Below, in pieces: positions 8,028-15,526 of a DNA stretch of 32,961 nt; the stretch's first letter is position 1, and the number at the start of each line of letters is the position of its first letter. The DNA is from an uncultured Bacillota bacterium. GTDB taxonomy: Bacteria; Bacillota_I; Bacilli_A; RF39; UBA660. Under the pieces are notes generated by a model. It was not told the DNA's origin. It did not search any database and saw only the letters and a program-made list of their open reading frames with translations. The stretch is taken from positions 1 to 32,961 of the forward strand of contig CAMJOB010000013.1 of NCBI GenBank assembly GCA_946407495.1, written 5' to 3'. A program made the translations under genes and the position numbers.

Positions 8028-8600
8028 ATGAAAAAGTTTTTTGAGAGTAAACCATTTAAAATATTTAAATCGGTTTTTAACGTTTTTATTGTAGTTTTAG
8101 TTATAGCATTTGTACTGATTGTTTGTTTACAACGTTTCAGTAATAATAGAATATCATTCTTTGATTATCGTATGTTTACGGTAATTTCTGGTTCCATGGA
8201 ACCTAAGTACAAGATAGGTGATGTATTAGTAGCTAAAGAAGTTGCTCCTAATAAAGTTAAAGTAGGAGATACAATCTCATATCTTGGTAAAGAAGGGCAA
8301 TTTAAAGATAAGGTTATAACTCACGAAGTTGTAGAAATTGCTAAAGACAAAGATGGAAAAATTATTTTCCATACTAAAGGTCTAGCTAATTTAGTTGAAG
8401 ATCCTATTGTTAATGAATCTCAACTATATGGTGTAGTTATCTATCGTTTGTTCTTACTATCAGCAATATATAAGATAGTGGGTACAACACTTGGTATGTT
8501 TATCTTTATAATTATTCCAATATTCTATATTATTGGTTCTGAAATTATAACATATATGTTAGAAAAAGAAGAGGAAAGAAGAAGTAAGTCTAAGAAATAA
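8028..8600 (+). CDS. ER-type (SipW-like) signal peptidase I, second copy
   Basis: A compact signal peptidase of 190 residues. The N-terminal membrane segment spans about 14-34, Ser56 lies in ISGSMEP and His99 in VITHEVV, and the C-terminal membrane segment spans about 153-176, followed by a charged tail. The conserved motif KGDxN...D reads KGLANLVEDP. The first aspartate is Leu119, while the second (Asp125) is kept. The first copy in this window has both. Activity is likely but not certain. It lies 9 nt after the DUF2357-like gene and just before a SipW-type secreted protein, its likely substrate. A different substrate range from the first copy is a reasonable inference. Confidence 0.9.
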   Translation: MKKFFESKPFKIFKSVFNVFIVVLVIAFVLIVCLQRFSNNRISFFDYRMFTVISGSMEPKYKIGDVLVAKEVAPNKVKVGDTISYLGKEGQFKDKVITHEVVEIAKDKDGKIIFHTKGLANLVEDPIVNESQLYGVVIYRLFLLSAIYKIVGTTLGMFIFIIIPIFYIIGSEIITYMLEKEEERRSKSKK

Positions 8601-8637
8601 TAATTAGTTTCTTAAATCTAATGAGAGGAGGGAATTC

Positions 8638-9852
8638 ATGGATGCCAAAAAACGTATTTATTTAAAACTTAATTTAGTATCGTTATTTTTTATCGCTGTT
8701 TCCCTAATCTCAGTAACTCTAGCATGGTTTGCTTATAGTGGACTTGCTAAGGTAGATACGGAAATTGATGTTAAGACTTGGTATATTGAATTCCAGAAAG
8801 GTCAAGAAGCAGTAAGTAATAACATTGTTATTTCATTATCTGATATATCTCCAGGTATGGATATAGTAACTGAAAAAGTTAAGATAATGAATAGAGGAGA
8901 TTCCGATGCTCAATTAAGTTATTCTATTGTTTCTGCTACATTGATGGGTACTGAATTAGATAGTACTAATGGAAGTAGTTACTTAGAGGATAAGTTAAGT
9001 CATGATTATCCATTCCATATAAATCTAAGTTTAAATAAGAGCTTTGCTTTATCTGGTGATGAATATAGTGAATTTAATTTATCTGTATCATGGCCACTTG
9101 ATTCTGGAAATGATTCATTTGATAGCGAGTGGGGTACACGAGCTTATCAATTCCAAAGAGCTGAACAAACTCATCATTCTCAAGATGAGAGTTATGTTCC
9201 AAAACCTTCGATTAAAATAATTATCAGTGTTAAGGCTGAACAATTGTTAACACAAAATTCTTCACCTGATACTGATTATGAAACTGGAGCATTGGTATTA
9301 TACGATGTAGTTCAAAATGCTAAATGTGATACATTAAGTGGTACATGTTTAAGAACACATGTTATTGATACTAATAATACTAAAGGTGATACAACAGTTT
9401 CATTACTTCCTGATTTATATGGTACTTATTCTTCAGGAGACTTTAATTCATATAATTCATTATTAGCTTCTGCTGTTAGTGGATGGACAGTTAATACTAG
9501 AGCATTAACTCCAGATGATTTATTAAAAGTAATTTCAAAAGATGTTGTTAATTCTATAGTAATTGGTGATAATGTTTCTAATCGAATTATTGGTGATGTT
9601 AAATATGGAACAAGATCTAATAATGTTAGAACATGGACAGTATCTAAGAATGGTTTATTTAGATTTAACAATGATGTTTATCCTTACTTAGTAACTAATA
9701 AATGTTACTGGACTAATACAGAATATGATACTGATAGAGGATTTGCATTAACTAAGATTGATGAAGATTACTCTAAAGTATATGGAGCTGCTAAGAATAC
9801 AAGTTGTAGTGTAGTTCCAGTAATAGTTGCAAGTAAATCAAATTTACAATAA
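8638..9852 (+). CDS. Secreted protein with SipW-type signal peptide (TasA/camelysin-like)
   Basis: The 404-residue protein starts with a basic end and a hydrophobic helix ending in SVTLAWFAYSG (25-35), the pattern of signal peptides cleaved by SipW-like peptidases. Next comes a beta-rich domain with the phrase LSDISPGMDIVTEKVKIMNRGDSDAQLSY (split across about 62-90), typical of TasA/camelysin-like proteins in which a 'PG' turn precedes a strand on relative extracellular repeats. The C-terminal part (about 215-404) has four Cys residues and is not recognised. A GAGAGGAGGG ribosome binding site fixes the start. It is the last gene of the operon that carries both signal peptidases, so it is the natural substrate candidate. 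Confidence 0.82.
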   Translation: MDAKKRIYLKLNLVSLFFIAVSLISVTLAWFAYSGLAKVDTEIDVKTWYIEFQKGQEAVSNNIVISLSDISPGMDIVTEKVKIMNRGDSDAQLSYSIVSATLMGTELDSTNGSSYLEDKLSHDYPFHINLSLNKSFALSGDEYSEFNLSVSWPLDSGNDSFDSEWGTRAYQFQRAEQTHHSQDESYVPKPSIKIIISVKAEQLLTQNSSPDTDYETGALVLYDVVQNAKCDTLSGTCLRTHVIDTNNTKGDTTVSLLPDLYGTYSSGDFNSYNSLLASAVSGWTVNTRALTPDDLLKVISKDVVNSIVIGDNVSNRIIGDVKYGTRSNNVRTWTVSKNGLFRFNNDVYPYLVTNKCYWTNTEYDTDRGFALTKIDEDYSKVYGAAKNTSCSVVPVIVASKSNLQ

Positions 9853-9876
9853 GGTGAGTGATCACCTTATTTTTTT
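9848..9876 (+). terminator. Intrinsic terminator of the AAA/signal-peptidase operon
   Basis: A perfect 10-bp stem (9848-9857 with 9862-9871), loop GTGA, is followed by a T-run. The 5' arm includes the stop codon at 9850-9852. Confidence 0.93.
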
Positions 9877-9891
9877 GTATTATTTTAGTAC

Positions 9892-9921
9892 AAAAAAAAA
9901 GGAACTTAATTGTTCCTTTTT
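9892..9921 (-). terminator. Intrinsic terminator of the minus-strand secreted protein gene
   Basis: A stem of AAAAAGGAAC (9896-9905) with GTTCCTTTTT (9912-9921) lies directly after the stop codon of the minus-strand gene. On the minus strand it is followed by at least four more U residues. Confidence 0.88.
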
Positions 9922-9922
9922 G

Positions 9923-10543
9923 TTATGCTAATTTTTGTTCGAAAGTCATGTCAACTTGCATTTGTAATGTTGTGTTGTCTGCATCGATTCCTACTAATGT
10001 ATCATCATCGTCATCCATGCTTTCATTATTTCCTTCATACCATTCGAAGTAGATTCTTATGGTCATTGGTTCAAATTCAAAATTTTGTACATTCTTATTA
10101 TAATTTAAAGAACCTTGAATTTCGTTGTTTTGAATTACTGTTAACTCTAATTCATCGCCTTCTTCATAATCACTATCAAGTATTGCGTATTTTGTAATCA
10201 TGATGTCTGGGATATCGTTATTTAGAACTGATAATGTAATATCGTAGTTGAATGATAACTCAACGTTTGATGGATCTATGTCAATATCGAAATAACCTTT
10301 TGATGATGGAGCTAAAGTATTACTCTTTACGTTTGCATTTTCTTCAACTACTGGAGTTAATGTAATTGTTGAAGTATTTCCACTAGTAATGTCGCTTTCG
10401 TTTACAAGTATTTGCCACTTACTAAATGATACTTCTACGTTTCCAGTTGTATCTGCAACGTATCTTGAATAAGTATTGCTCATCAAGCAAAGCGTTATAG
10501 ATAAAGATATTAGAACCACCAAGAACTTCATCTTAGTGTTCAT
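9923..10543 (-). CDS. Small secreted TasA/camelysin-like protein with SipW-type signal peptide
   Basis: The 206-residue protein has a hydrophobic N-terminus ending in MSNTYSRYVAD (21-31), the Tyr/Phe-containing junction typical of SipW substrates. A short beta-rich domain follows, with strands such as VEVSFSKWQI and a 'LAPSSKGYFDIDIDPSN' segment that matches the general camelysin/TasA layout. Near the C-terminus an acidic patch (SMDDDDDT) could bind metal, which is speculative. The ribosome binding site AAGGAAGGAG is strong. It is the only gene of the fibre cluster on the minus strand and has its own promoter and terminator, so it can be expressed separately from the two flanking operons. Confidence 0.82.
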   Translation of the reverse strand: MNTKMKFLVVLISLSITLCLMSNTYSRYVADTTGNVEVSFSKWQILVNESDITSGNTSTITLTPVVEENANVKSNTLAPSSKGYFDIDIDPSNVELSFNYDITLSVLNNDIPDIMITKYAILDSDYEEGDELELTVIQNNEIQGSLNYNKNVQNFEFEPMTIRIYFEWYEGNNESMDDDDDTLVGIDADNTTLQMQVDMTFEQKLA

Positions 10544-10572
10544 AAGAATTCTCCTTCCTTATCTTTAATTCA

Positions 10573-10601
10573 ATCATACTAGTATTATGTCCACTTTGCA
10601 A
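10573..10601 (-). promoter_or_regulatory. Promoter of the minus-strand secreted protein
   Basis: Read on the minus strand, TTGCAA (10596-10601) and TATGAT (10573-10578) are separated by 17 bp, about 30-60 bp before the ATG at 10543. Confidence 0.65.
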
Positions 10602-10711
10602 TATTTAACACTCAAAAAGTTTGTAAAGTGTGTCTAATGATTGTAAATTATTTTACGTGACAATTTGTAAAATAAAAGTGTACAATATTTTTATAAAAAA
10701 TGTACACTTTT
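10592..10711. promoter_or_regulatory. Repeat-rich divergent control region
   Basis: The 330-bp gap between divergent genes holds several repeats. TTGTAAA occurs at 10621, 10641 and 10665. AAAGTGT occurs directly at 10625-10631 and 10675-10681, inverted at 10704-10710, and as an inverted near copy at 10592-10597. An inverted repeat ATTTTAC/GTAAAAT spans 10650-10673. A long imperfect palindrome has arms AAAAGTGTACA (10674-10684) and its complement (10701-10711). These look like protein-binding sites, and the palindrome could also act as a terminator-like hairpin. No ORF is supported here. Confidence 0.5.
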
Positions 10712-10746
10712 TGATTAATCTTTTGTATTATAAAAAAATAACTTTT

Positions 10747-10758
10747 TTCTACGTAGAA
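10747..10758. promoter_or_regulatory. Perfect 12-bp palindrome upstream of the fibre operon promoter
   Basis: TTCTACGTAGAA is its own reverse complement and ends 14 bp before the -35 box at 10773. The position fits an activator or repressor operator; the regulator is not known. Confidence 0.45.
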
Positions 10759-10772
10759 TAAAGGTTTCCTTA

Positions 10773-10801
10773 TTGACTTTTTATTTTTGCGTGTATATAA
10801 T
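10773..10801 (+). promoter_or_regulatory. Strong sigma-A type promoter of the fibre operon
   Basis: TTGACT (10773-10778) and TATAAT (10796-10801) with a 17-bp spacer form the closest match to consensus in the window. The leader would be about 68 nt and contains an imperfect hairpin (ATAA..GG..TAC with GTACCTTAT, about 10812-10841). Confidence 0.8.
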
Positions 10802-10875
10802 TAAATTGTATTATAAAGGATACTAGGATGCGGTACCTTATAATTATTTAGATAGTTAGAAGGGTAGGAATTCGT

Positions 10876-11571
10876 ATGGAGAAGAAGGTTACGTTAAGCT
10901 CAGAAAAAATGAAACGCGAAAAGAAAATACGTAAGTTCTTCAAAATCTTTTTGCTATGTCTCTTACTTCTATTAATTATAATCTACTTCCTCGTAGGCAT
11001 CATTTATAATAGTGGAAATTTTAGCATAACGATGGACAAAAACTTATACTTTGAGAAGAATTTGATCATATACGATAGTCCTATATATAAGGTATATAGA
11101 ACTGAATTGTATGCTAAAGCGCCAAATACTTTTGATAACATTTCTTACAAGTGGCTTCCTGAAAATCTAGATGATTTGGGTGGTGGATCCCACAATGGTC
11201 AGAATTATTTAGCTTATACTTTCTATATAGAAAATATGGGTAAAGATATTTCAGACTATTGGAGTGAAGTCATCGTCGATGACGTTATTAAGAATGTGGA
11301 CGAAGCCGTAAGAATTAGAGTCTATAGGGATGGCGAACCTGTCACGTATGCTAAATTATCTGCAAGGGGAACTGCTGAGCCAGAAACAGTTCCGTTTGAT
11401 TCGGATGAATTAGTAGTCCGTGAACATATCACTAACTTTAAACCAGGAGATATTAGTAGATATACTATTGTTCTTTGGGTAGAAGGTAGTGATCCAGAAT
11501 GCACTGATAACATTCTGGGTGGAGAATTCAAAGTCCATATGGATTTCAAATCAGAATTTGTTGAAGATTAA
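10876..11571 (+). CDS. Membrane-anchored TasA/camelysin-like protein
   Basis: The 231-residue protein has a basic N-terminus and a long hydrophobic helix (about 21-44) with no SipW-type cleavage motif, so it probably stays anchored with its body outside. The exterior beta-rich domain includes YLAYTFYIENMGKD (about 113-126), a common element of this fold. Its end VLWVEGSDPECTDNILGGEF (199-218) matches the WxEGxDP(E/D)C...GG motif of many Bacillota SipW-associated proteins. The same place in the three downstream paralogues reads IEGQD(V/I)D. It is the first gene of the operon, 19 nt before the next start. Being first and anchored, it is a candidate base or nucleation unit for the fibre, by analogy with TapA; that role is inferred. 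Confidence 0.75.
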   Translation: MEKKVTLSSEKMKREKKIRKFFKIFLLCLLLLLIIIYFLVGIIYNSGNFSITMDKNLYFEKNLIIYDSPIYKVYRTELYAKAPNTFDNISYKWLPENLDDLGGGSHNGQNYLAYTFYIENMGKDISDYWSEVIVDDVIKNVDEAVRIRVYRDGEPVTYAKLSARGTAEPETVPFDSDELVVREHITNFKPGDISRYTIVLWVEGSDPECTDNILGGEFKVHMDFKSEFVED

Positions 11572-11590
11572 ACGAAGGAGTAAAAAAATT

Positions 11591-12877
11591 ATGGCTAAGA
11601 AAAGAAAAAGAGATAACAAACATGAAAAACGCGTCAAGAAGCTCATTGTAGGAAGTTTCTTATGTGCAATTTTATTAGCAGTTTCAACTTATGCATGGTT
11701 CATTGGTATGAAAACTGTTAATGTTTCTAGTTTCGATGTTTCAATTGCTGCAATTGATGGGTTATCATTATCTTTAAATGGTAAGGATTGGTCTGATACT
11801 GTAACAATTAATCAATCAAACTATAATGATACTGAAAATACAGTATATTCTGGTAATACTAATACTTGGGGTGGAGATGGATTAATTCCAATGTCAACAG
11901 TTGGTATAATCGATACTACTGCTTCAAGAATGATATTATTTGAAAAAGGATCTTTAACTACTACACCTGGTGGTTATAGATTAATGGCAAGTCAAGTTCA
12001 AAATTCTGGCGCTAAAGAAGCAGATGGATATGTTGCTTTCGATTTATTTGTTAAGAACTTGTCAGGAAATGAATATTATACTGATTTAGAGAAAAAGAAT
12101 GAGGAAGCTATTTACTTAACTACTGATTCTAAAGTAACTGTAGCTTCAACTGGTGTTGCTAACACTGGTATTGAAAATAGTGTTCGTGTAGCATTCGCTC
12201 AAATCGGACGTGTAATTGCTACTGAAACTACTCAAGCAAAAATTACTGGTATCACTTGTGCTACTGGTAATGGTGTAACTGGAATCTGTGCTGATCGTCC
12301 TGCACAAATCTGGGAACCAAATGATAAAGATCACGTACAAAATGCAATTAACTGGTATACAACTTCTTGTAAGAAGAGAGTTGATGAAGACGTAACTGAT
12401 ACTGATTCTTATAATGGAGCATGTAACGCAGTTGCAAATGGTACTGCATATCAAACATATGCTGTATCTGGTGTAATTGATTATGATGATAATGTAGATG
12501 TATACGATGGTGCTGCTTATAACACTTATACTGCTACTACTTCTGCTACAGCAGCTGCTGGTAAATTAGTAGCTTATCCTACATTTACTGATACTATGAA
12601 GAATTTAGCTGGTGTTAATAGACCAACATTCATTACATTAGCTCCAAATAGTATTACAAAGATTAGAATCTATGTATATATCGAAGGTCAAGATGTTGAT
12701 AACTATGACTTCGCTTCTTTAGGAAAGAAGATTTCTGTAGCATTCGGATTCACTAAGGAAAGATTCTTTGATGAAGATGTTAACTATGATAGTACTAATA
12801 CTGCTACATTACCAGATGATGTTATTAAGAATGCAGAAAATAGATCAACTGCTAATAACACTACAAATAATGGTTAA
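11591..12877 (+). CDS. Secreted SipW-type fibre subunit candidate, paralogue A
   Basis: The gene encodes 428 residues from ATG 11591, which is preceded by AAGGAG at 11575-11580. A longer reading from 11489 would overlap the previous gene and lacks this site. The signal region is basic, then hydrophobic (18-31), then STYAWFIGMKTV (32-43), a SipW-type junction. The mature part shares long blocks with the next gene: IPMST..., GYVAFDLFVKN, TVASTGVANTGIENSVRVA, IWEPNDK.HVQNAINWY and a C-terminal block around LAPNSITK and IEGQDVDNYDFASLGKK. Four Cys residues (in ITGITC, TGIC, TTSC and NGAC) are conserved in the next paralogue, which suggests two disulfides. The function as a polymerising subunit is inferred from the TasA/SipW context. 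Confidence 0.85.
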   Translation: MAKKRKRDNKHEKRVKKLIVGSFLCAILLAVSTYAWFIGMKTVNVSSFDVSIAAIDGLSLSLNGKDWSDTVTINQSNYNDTENTVYSGNTNTWGGDGLIPMSTVGIIDTTASRMILFEKGSLTTTPGGYRLMASQVQNSGAKEADGYVAFDLFVKNLSGNEYYTDLEKKNEEAIYLTTDSKVTVASTGVANTGIENSVRVAFAQIGRVIATETTQAKITGITCATGNGVTGICADRPAQIWEPNDKDHVQNAINWYTTSCKKRVDEDVTDTDSYNGACNAVANGTAYQTYAVSGVIDYDDNVDVYDGAAYNTYTATTSATAAAGKLVAYPTFTDTMKNLAGVNRPTFITLAPNSITKIRIYVYIEGQDVDNYDFASLGKKISVAFGFTKERFFDEDVNYDSTNTATLPDDVIKNAENRSTANNTTNNG

Positions 12878-12893
12878 TAATTAGATATTGGTG

Positions 12894-12919
12894 TGTTAGG
12901 CAATTAAGTTTGCCTAACA
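12894..12919 (+). other. Intercistronic RNA hairpin without U-tail
   Basis: A perfect 10-bp stem TGTTAGGCAA/TTGCCTAACA (12894-12903 and 12910-12919), loop TTAAGT, lies between the two close paralogues. The following TGCTGG has no T-run, so it is probably an mRNA stability or processing element rather than a terminator. Confidence 0.65.
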
Positions 12920-12962
12920 TGCTGGTTATAAAAAAATAATATAAAAATTATGGAGGAAATTT

Positions 12963-14285
12963 ATGGCTAAGCAAAGAAAACGTAATAAGAAGTTGCGTAA
13001 GCTTATTGCAATTTGTCTTATTTGCGCTATTATCTTAACAGTATCTACTTATGCATGGTTCATTGGTATGAAAACTGTTAACGTATCTAGTTTTGATGTT
13101 GAAATTGCTACAACTGAAGGTCTATTCCTTTCAATGGATGGTGTTGATTGGAAATACAATCTAGATGCAAAAAATACTCAAGCATATGCAAAAAATACTA
13201 ATACTTGGGCAGATGATGGATTAATCCCTATGTCATCTATTGGTGATATGGATGAAGATGCTTCTCGTATGAAATTATTCGAAAAAGCATCTTTAACTAC
13301 TACTAAAGGTGGTTACAGATTATTAGCAAGTAGAGTTGCTAATAACAGTAAAACTGATTCAGATCATATTGGTTACATTGAAGGAAAAGGATATGTTGCT
13401 TTCGACTTATTCATTAAGAATATGTCTGGTAATGAATACTATGAAACTAATGAACCATTAAATGAAGAAAATATTTACTTAACAACTAATTCTGCAGTAA
13501 CTGTTGCTTCTACTGGTGTTGCTAACACTGGTATTGAAAACAGTGTTCGTGTTGCTATCGTTCAAATCGGACGTGTTAAAGGTGATACTACTGATGCAAC
13601 TACAATTACTGGAATTACTTGTGAAGATGTTGAGGCTACACAAAGTACACCTAAAATAACTGGAATTTGTCGTAATGCACAAATTTGGGAACCAAATGAT
13701 AAAGCACACGTACAAAATGCTATTAACTGGTATGACACATCTTGTTTACCAAGAAATAGTGGTGGATCTGATGTAACTAATGCTGCATCTTATAACACTG
13801 CTGATGGAGCTGCTTGTGCTACTGTTGAAAATGGTGAAGCTTATCCAACTTATGCAGTTGCTAAAGTTTTAGGAATTAACGATAATGTTGATGTATATGA
13901 TGGTGAATCTTATAATGGATATACTACAGATACAGTTGATTATGCTGCTTATGCTGCTGCTCAAGATCAAAGTGGTTATAAATTAGTAAGTTATCCATAC
14001 TTTACTGATACAATGAAAAATTTAACTGGAACTTCAAGACCTGCTTTCATGTCTTTAGCTCCAAATTCAATTACTAAGTTAAGAGTTTATATCTTTATTG
14101 AAGGACAAGATATCGATAACTATGACTTCGCTTCTTTAGGAAAGAAGATTTCTGTTAACTTTGGATTTACTAAGGAAAGATTTACTGAATCTGATGTTAA
14201 CTATAGTGGTCCATCAACTGATATAACACCAAATGCTGAAGCTGAAGCTGCTGCTGCAAATAACTCAGCAAACAATGGTGACTAA
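12963..14285 (+). CDS. Secreted SipW-type fibre subunit candidate, paralogue B
   Basis: The 440-residue protein is a clear duplicate of the previous gene. Its signal region ends in VSTYAWFIGMKTVNVSSFDV (27-46), almost letter for letter the same as in paralogue A. It shares the blocks KGGYRLLASRV, GYVAFDLFIKNMSGNEYY, ASTGVANTGIENSVRVA, IWEPNDKAHVQNAINWY and IEGQDIDNYDFASLGKK, and the same four Cys. The differences are concentrated in the N-terminal part after the signal and in loops, such as the Ala/Tyr-rich segment near 325. The ribosome binding site is TGGAGGAAA before ATG 12963. The two copies could form a heteropolymer or be phase- or condition-specific variants, which is inference. Confidence 0.85.
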   Translation: MAKQRKRNKKLRKLIAICLICAIILTVSTYAWFIGMKTVNVSSFDVEIATTEGLFLSMDGVDWKYNLDAKNTQAYAKNTNTWADDGLIPMSSIGDMDEDASRMKLFEKASLTTTKGGYRLLASRVANNSKTDSDHIGYIEGKGYVAFDLFIKNMSGNEYYETNEPLNEENIYLTTNSAVTVASTGVANTGIENSVRVAIVQIGRVKGDTTDATTITGITCEDVEATQSTPKITGICRNAQIWEPNDKAHVQNAINWYDTSCLPRNSGGSDVTNAASYNTADGAACATVENGEAYPTYAVAKVLGINDNVDVYDGESYNGYTTDTVDYAAYAAAQDQSGYKLVSYPYFTDTMKNLTGTSRPAFMSLAPNSITKLRVYIFIEGQDIDNYDFASLGKKISVNFGFTKERFTESDVNYSGPSTDITPNAEAEAAAANNSANNGD

Positions 14286-14340
14286 TTGAAATAAGATTTT
14301 AGAATAAAGAGTAATTTATTTCAATTACTCTTTATTTTAT
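14283..14340 (+). promoter_or_regulatory. Attenuator-like RNA: competing terminator and anti-terminator stems
   Basis: A 14-bp perfect hairpin (14303-14316 with 14323-14336, loop TATTTC) ends in TTTATTTT, like a weak terminator. A second, perfect 12-bp stem can form between 14283-14294 and 14316-14327 and is mutually exclusive with the first. Its 5' arm begins with the stop codon of the upstream gene (14283-14285), so a terminating ribosome could cover it and favour the terminator. Structure read by eye; function is inferred. Confidence 0.55.
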
Positions 14341-14355
14341 ATAAGGTGGTGTTTT

Positions 14356-15504
14356 ATGGCTAAAGAAAATACTACAATTCAATCCACTGATCAAAAGAAA
14401 GAAAAAGAGAATAAGAAAAAGAGTAAACGTGCTGCTTCTGTTTCTGAGAAGCGTGATAAAAGAGAAAAGAAGAATATTGGTTTACTAGTGTTCACTATTT
14501 TCGCTATGGGTGTTTTACTTATATTTTCTGCTTATGCATGGTTTTCCACTGCATTAAATGTTCAAGTAAAGACATTTAATATGATCGTTACTCGTAACAG
14601 TGGTTTAACTATCTCTTTGGATGGTATTACTTATGATAGTTTCGTTGAGATTAGTAAAACTATTCTTATTGATGAACTAAAGAATACTTATCCAAATAAT
14701 CTAAGTCAATGGGCTTCAAATGGTATGATTCCAGTATCTACTAATGGTATACCTAATTCTGATACTTATTTCTTTGATATTTACTCTAGTAGTGGAGTAC
14801 GTTATAAGAATAAGGCTAGAGAGATTGGTTTCTTAAGTACTGTTAGAGAAAAAGAAGAGTATCGTCGTTCATTTAATAACTGGATTGCTTTTGATTTATT
14901 CTTAAAGAATGATACTGGTTCTCCTATTTCAGATAACTTATATCTTGATACTGGTACTGGTATTACATTCGATACAGAAGAAGTATCAGAGGAAATGCAA
15001 GGTCTTGTTAATTCAGCAAGATTTGGTTTTGCAAGAGTAGCTACTGTACCTAAAAATACAGATCCAACTACTGTTCAAAATCTACAATGTAATGGTGGAT
15101 GTGAATCCATTATTTATGAACCTTATGATAAAGCTCATACCGAACTTAGTAAGGAACGTGCAAAAAAATATGGTCTTCACTTAGAGGATGGAACTTATTT
15201 CCCAACTTATGCTTATATTAAGCAAGGTGGACCATTCCAAATGCCAGATACTATTTCTGGTGCAGCAAATTTAAATTTAGAATATTTCCAATTACAAAAT
15301 ACAATAACTGATGATTCTTTAAGAACACCATTATTTGAATTACCTGATGGTGTTACTAAGATGAGAGTTTATGTTTGGATAGAAGGACAAGATATTGATA
15401 GTTTAGAGACTAACTCTGAAGGAGCAGAAATCACTATATCTATTAACTTTATTAAGGATACTCGTGGTTATGATTCTTTCAATCAATATTCTACAAATCC
15501 TTAG
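14356..15504 (+). CDS. Secreted SipW-type fibre subunit candidate, divergent paralogue C
   Basis: The 382-residue protein has an unusually long, lysine-rich cytoplasmic lead (residues 1-40), a hydrophobic helix (41-58) and the SipW-type junction SAYAWFSTALNVQVKTF (58-74). The layout matches paralogues A and B at lower identity: GLTISLDG, WASNGMIPVSTNG, NNWIAFDLFLKND, IYEPYDKAHTELS and KMRVYVWIEGQDIDSLE. Only two of the four Cys are kept, both in QCNGGCES. It has an AAGGTGG ribosome binding site and lies after the attenuator-like structure, so it may be made in smaller amounts than A and B. A role as minor, capping or adaptor subunit is a guess. Confidence 0.82.
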   Translation: MAKENTTIQSTDQKKEKENKKKSKRAASVSEKRDKREKKNIGLLVFTIFAMGVLLIFSAYAWFSTALNVQVKTFNMIVTRNSGLTISLDGITYDSFVEISKTILIDELKNTYPNNLSQWASNGMIPVSTNGIPNSDTYFFDIYSSSGVRYKNKAREIGFLSTVREKEEYRRSFNNWIAFDLFLKNDTGSPISDNLYLDTGTGITFDTEEVSEEMQGLVNSARFGFARVATVPKNTDPTTVQNLQCNGGCESIIYEPYDKAHTELSKERAKKYGLHLEDGTYFPTYAYIKQGGPFQMPDTISGAANLNLEYFQLQNTITDDSLRTPLFELPDGVTKMRVYVWIEGQDIDSLETNSEGAEITISINFIKDTRGYDSFNQYSTNP

Positions 15505-15526
15505 GATAAATTGGGTGGGTGATACG

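Noticed and set aside
9858-10197. Two plus-strand reading frames over the minus-strand secreted protein
   Set aside because: They cross two terminator hairpins, lack ribosome binding sites and oppose a gene with signal peptide, promoter and terminator.
10612-10711. Iteron-type origin or CRISPR-like array
   Set aside because: The repeats are only 7 bases, irregularly spaced, in both orientations, and lie between two good divergent promoters; there is no replication or Cas gene.
10674-10711. Terminator of an unseen small RNA
   Set aside because: The palindrome is followed by a few T, but no promoter or conserved transcript could be recognised upstream; it is kept only as part of the control region.
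11489-11590. Longer N-terminus for paralogue A
   Set aside because: It overlaps the previous gene out of frame, and the AAGGAG site lies just before ATG 11591, which gives a normal SipW-type leader.
12146-12454. Minus-strand reading frame of 102 codons inside paralogue A
   Set aside because: It is a shadow of the Thr/Asn-rich coding strand, with no ribosome binding site. A similar one at 13479-13715 in paralogue B arises from the same shared sequence.
14283-14340. Plain strong terminator splitting the operon after paralogue B
   Set aside because: The stem is good, but the U-tail is interrupted (TTTATTTTATA), a competing stem exists and no new promoter is visible before 14356, so read-through or attenuation is more likely.
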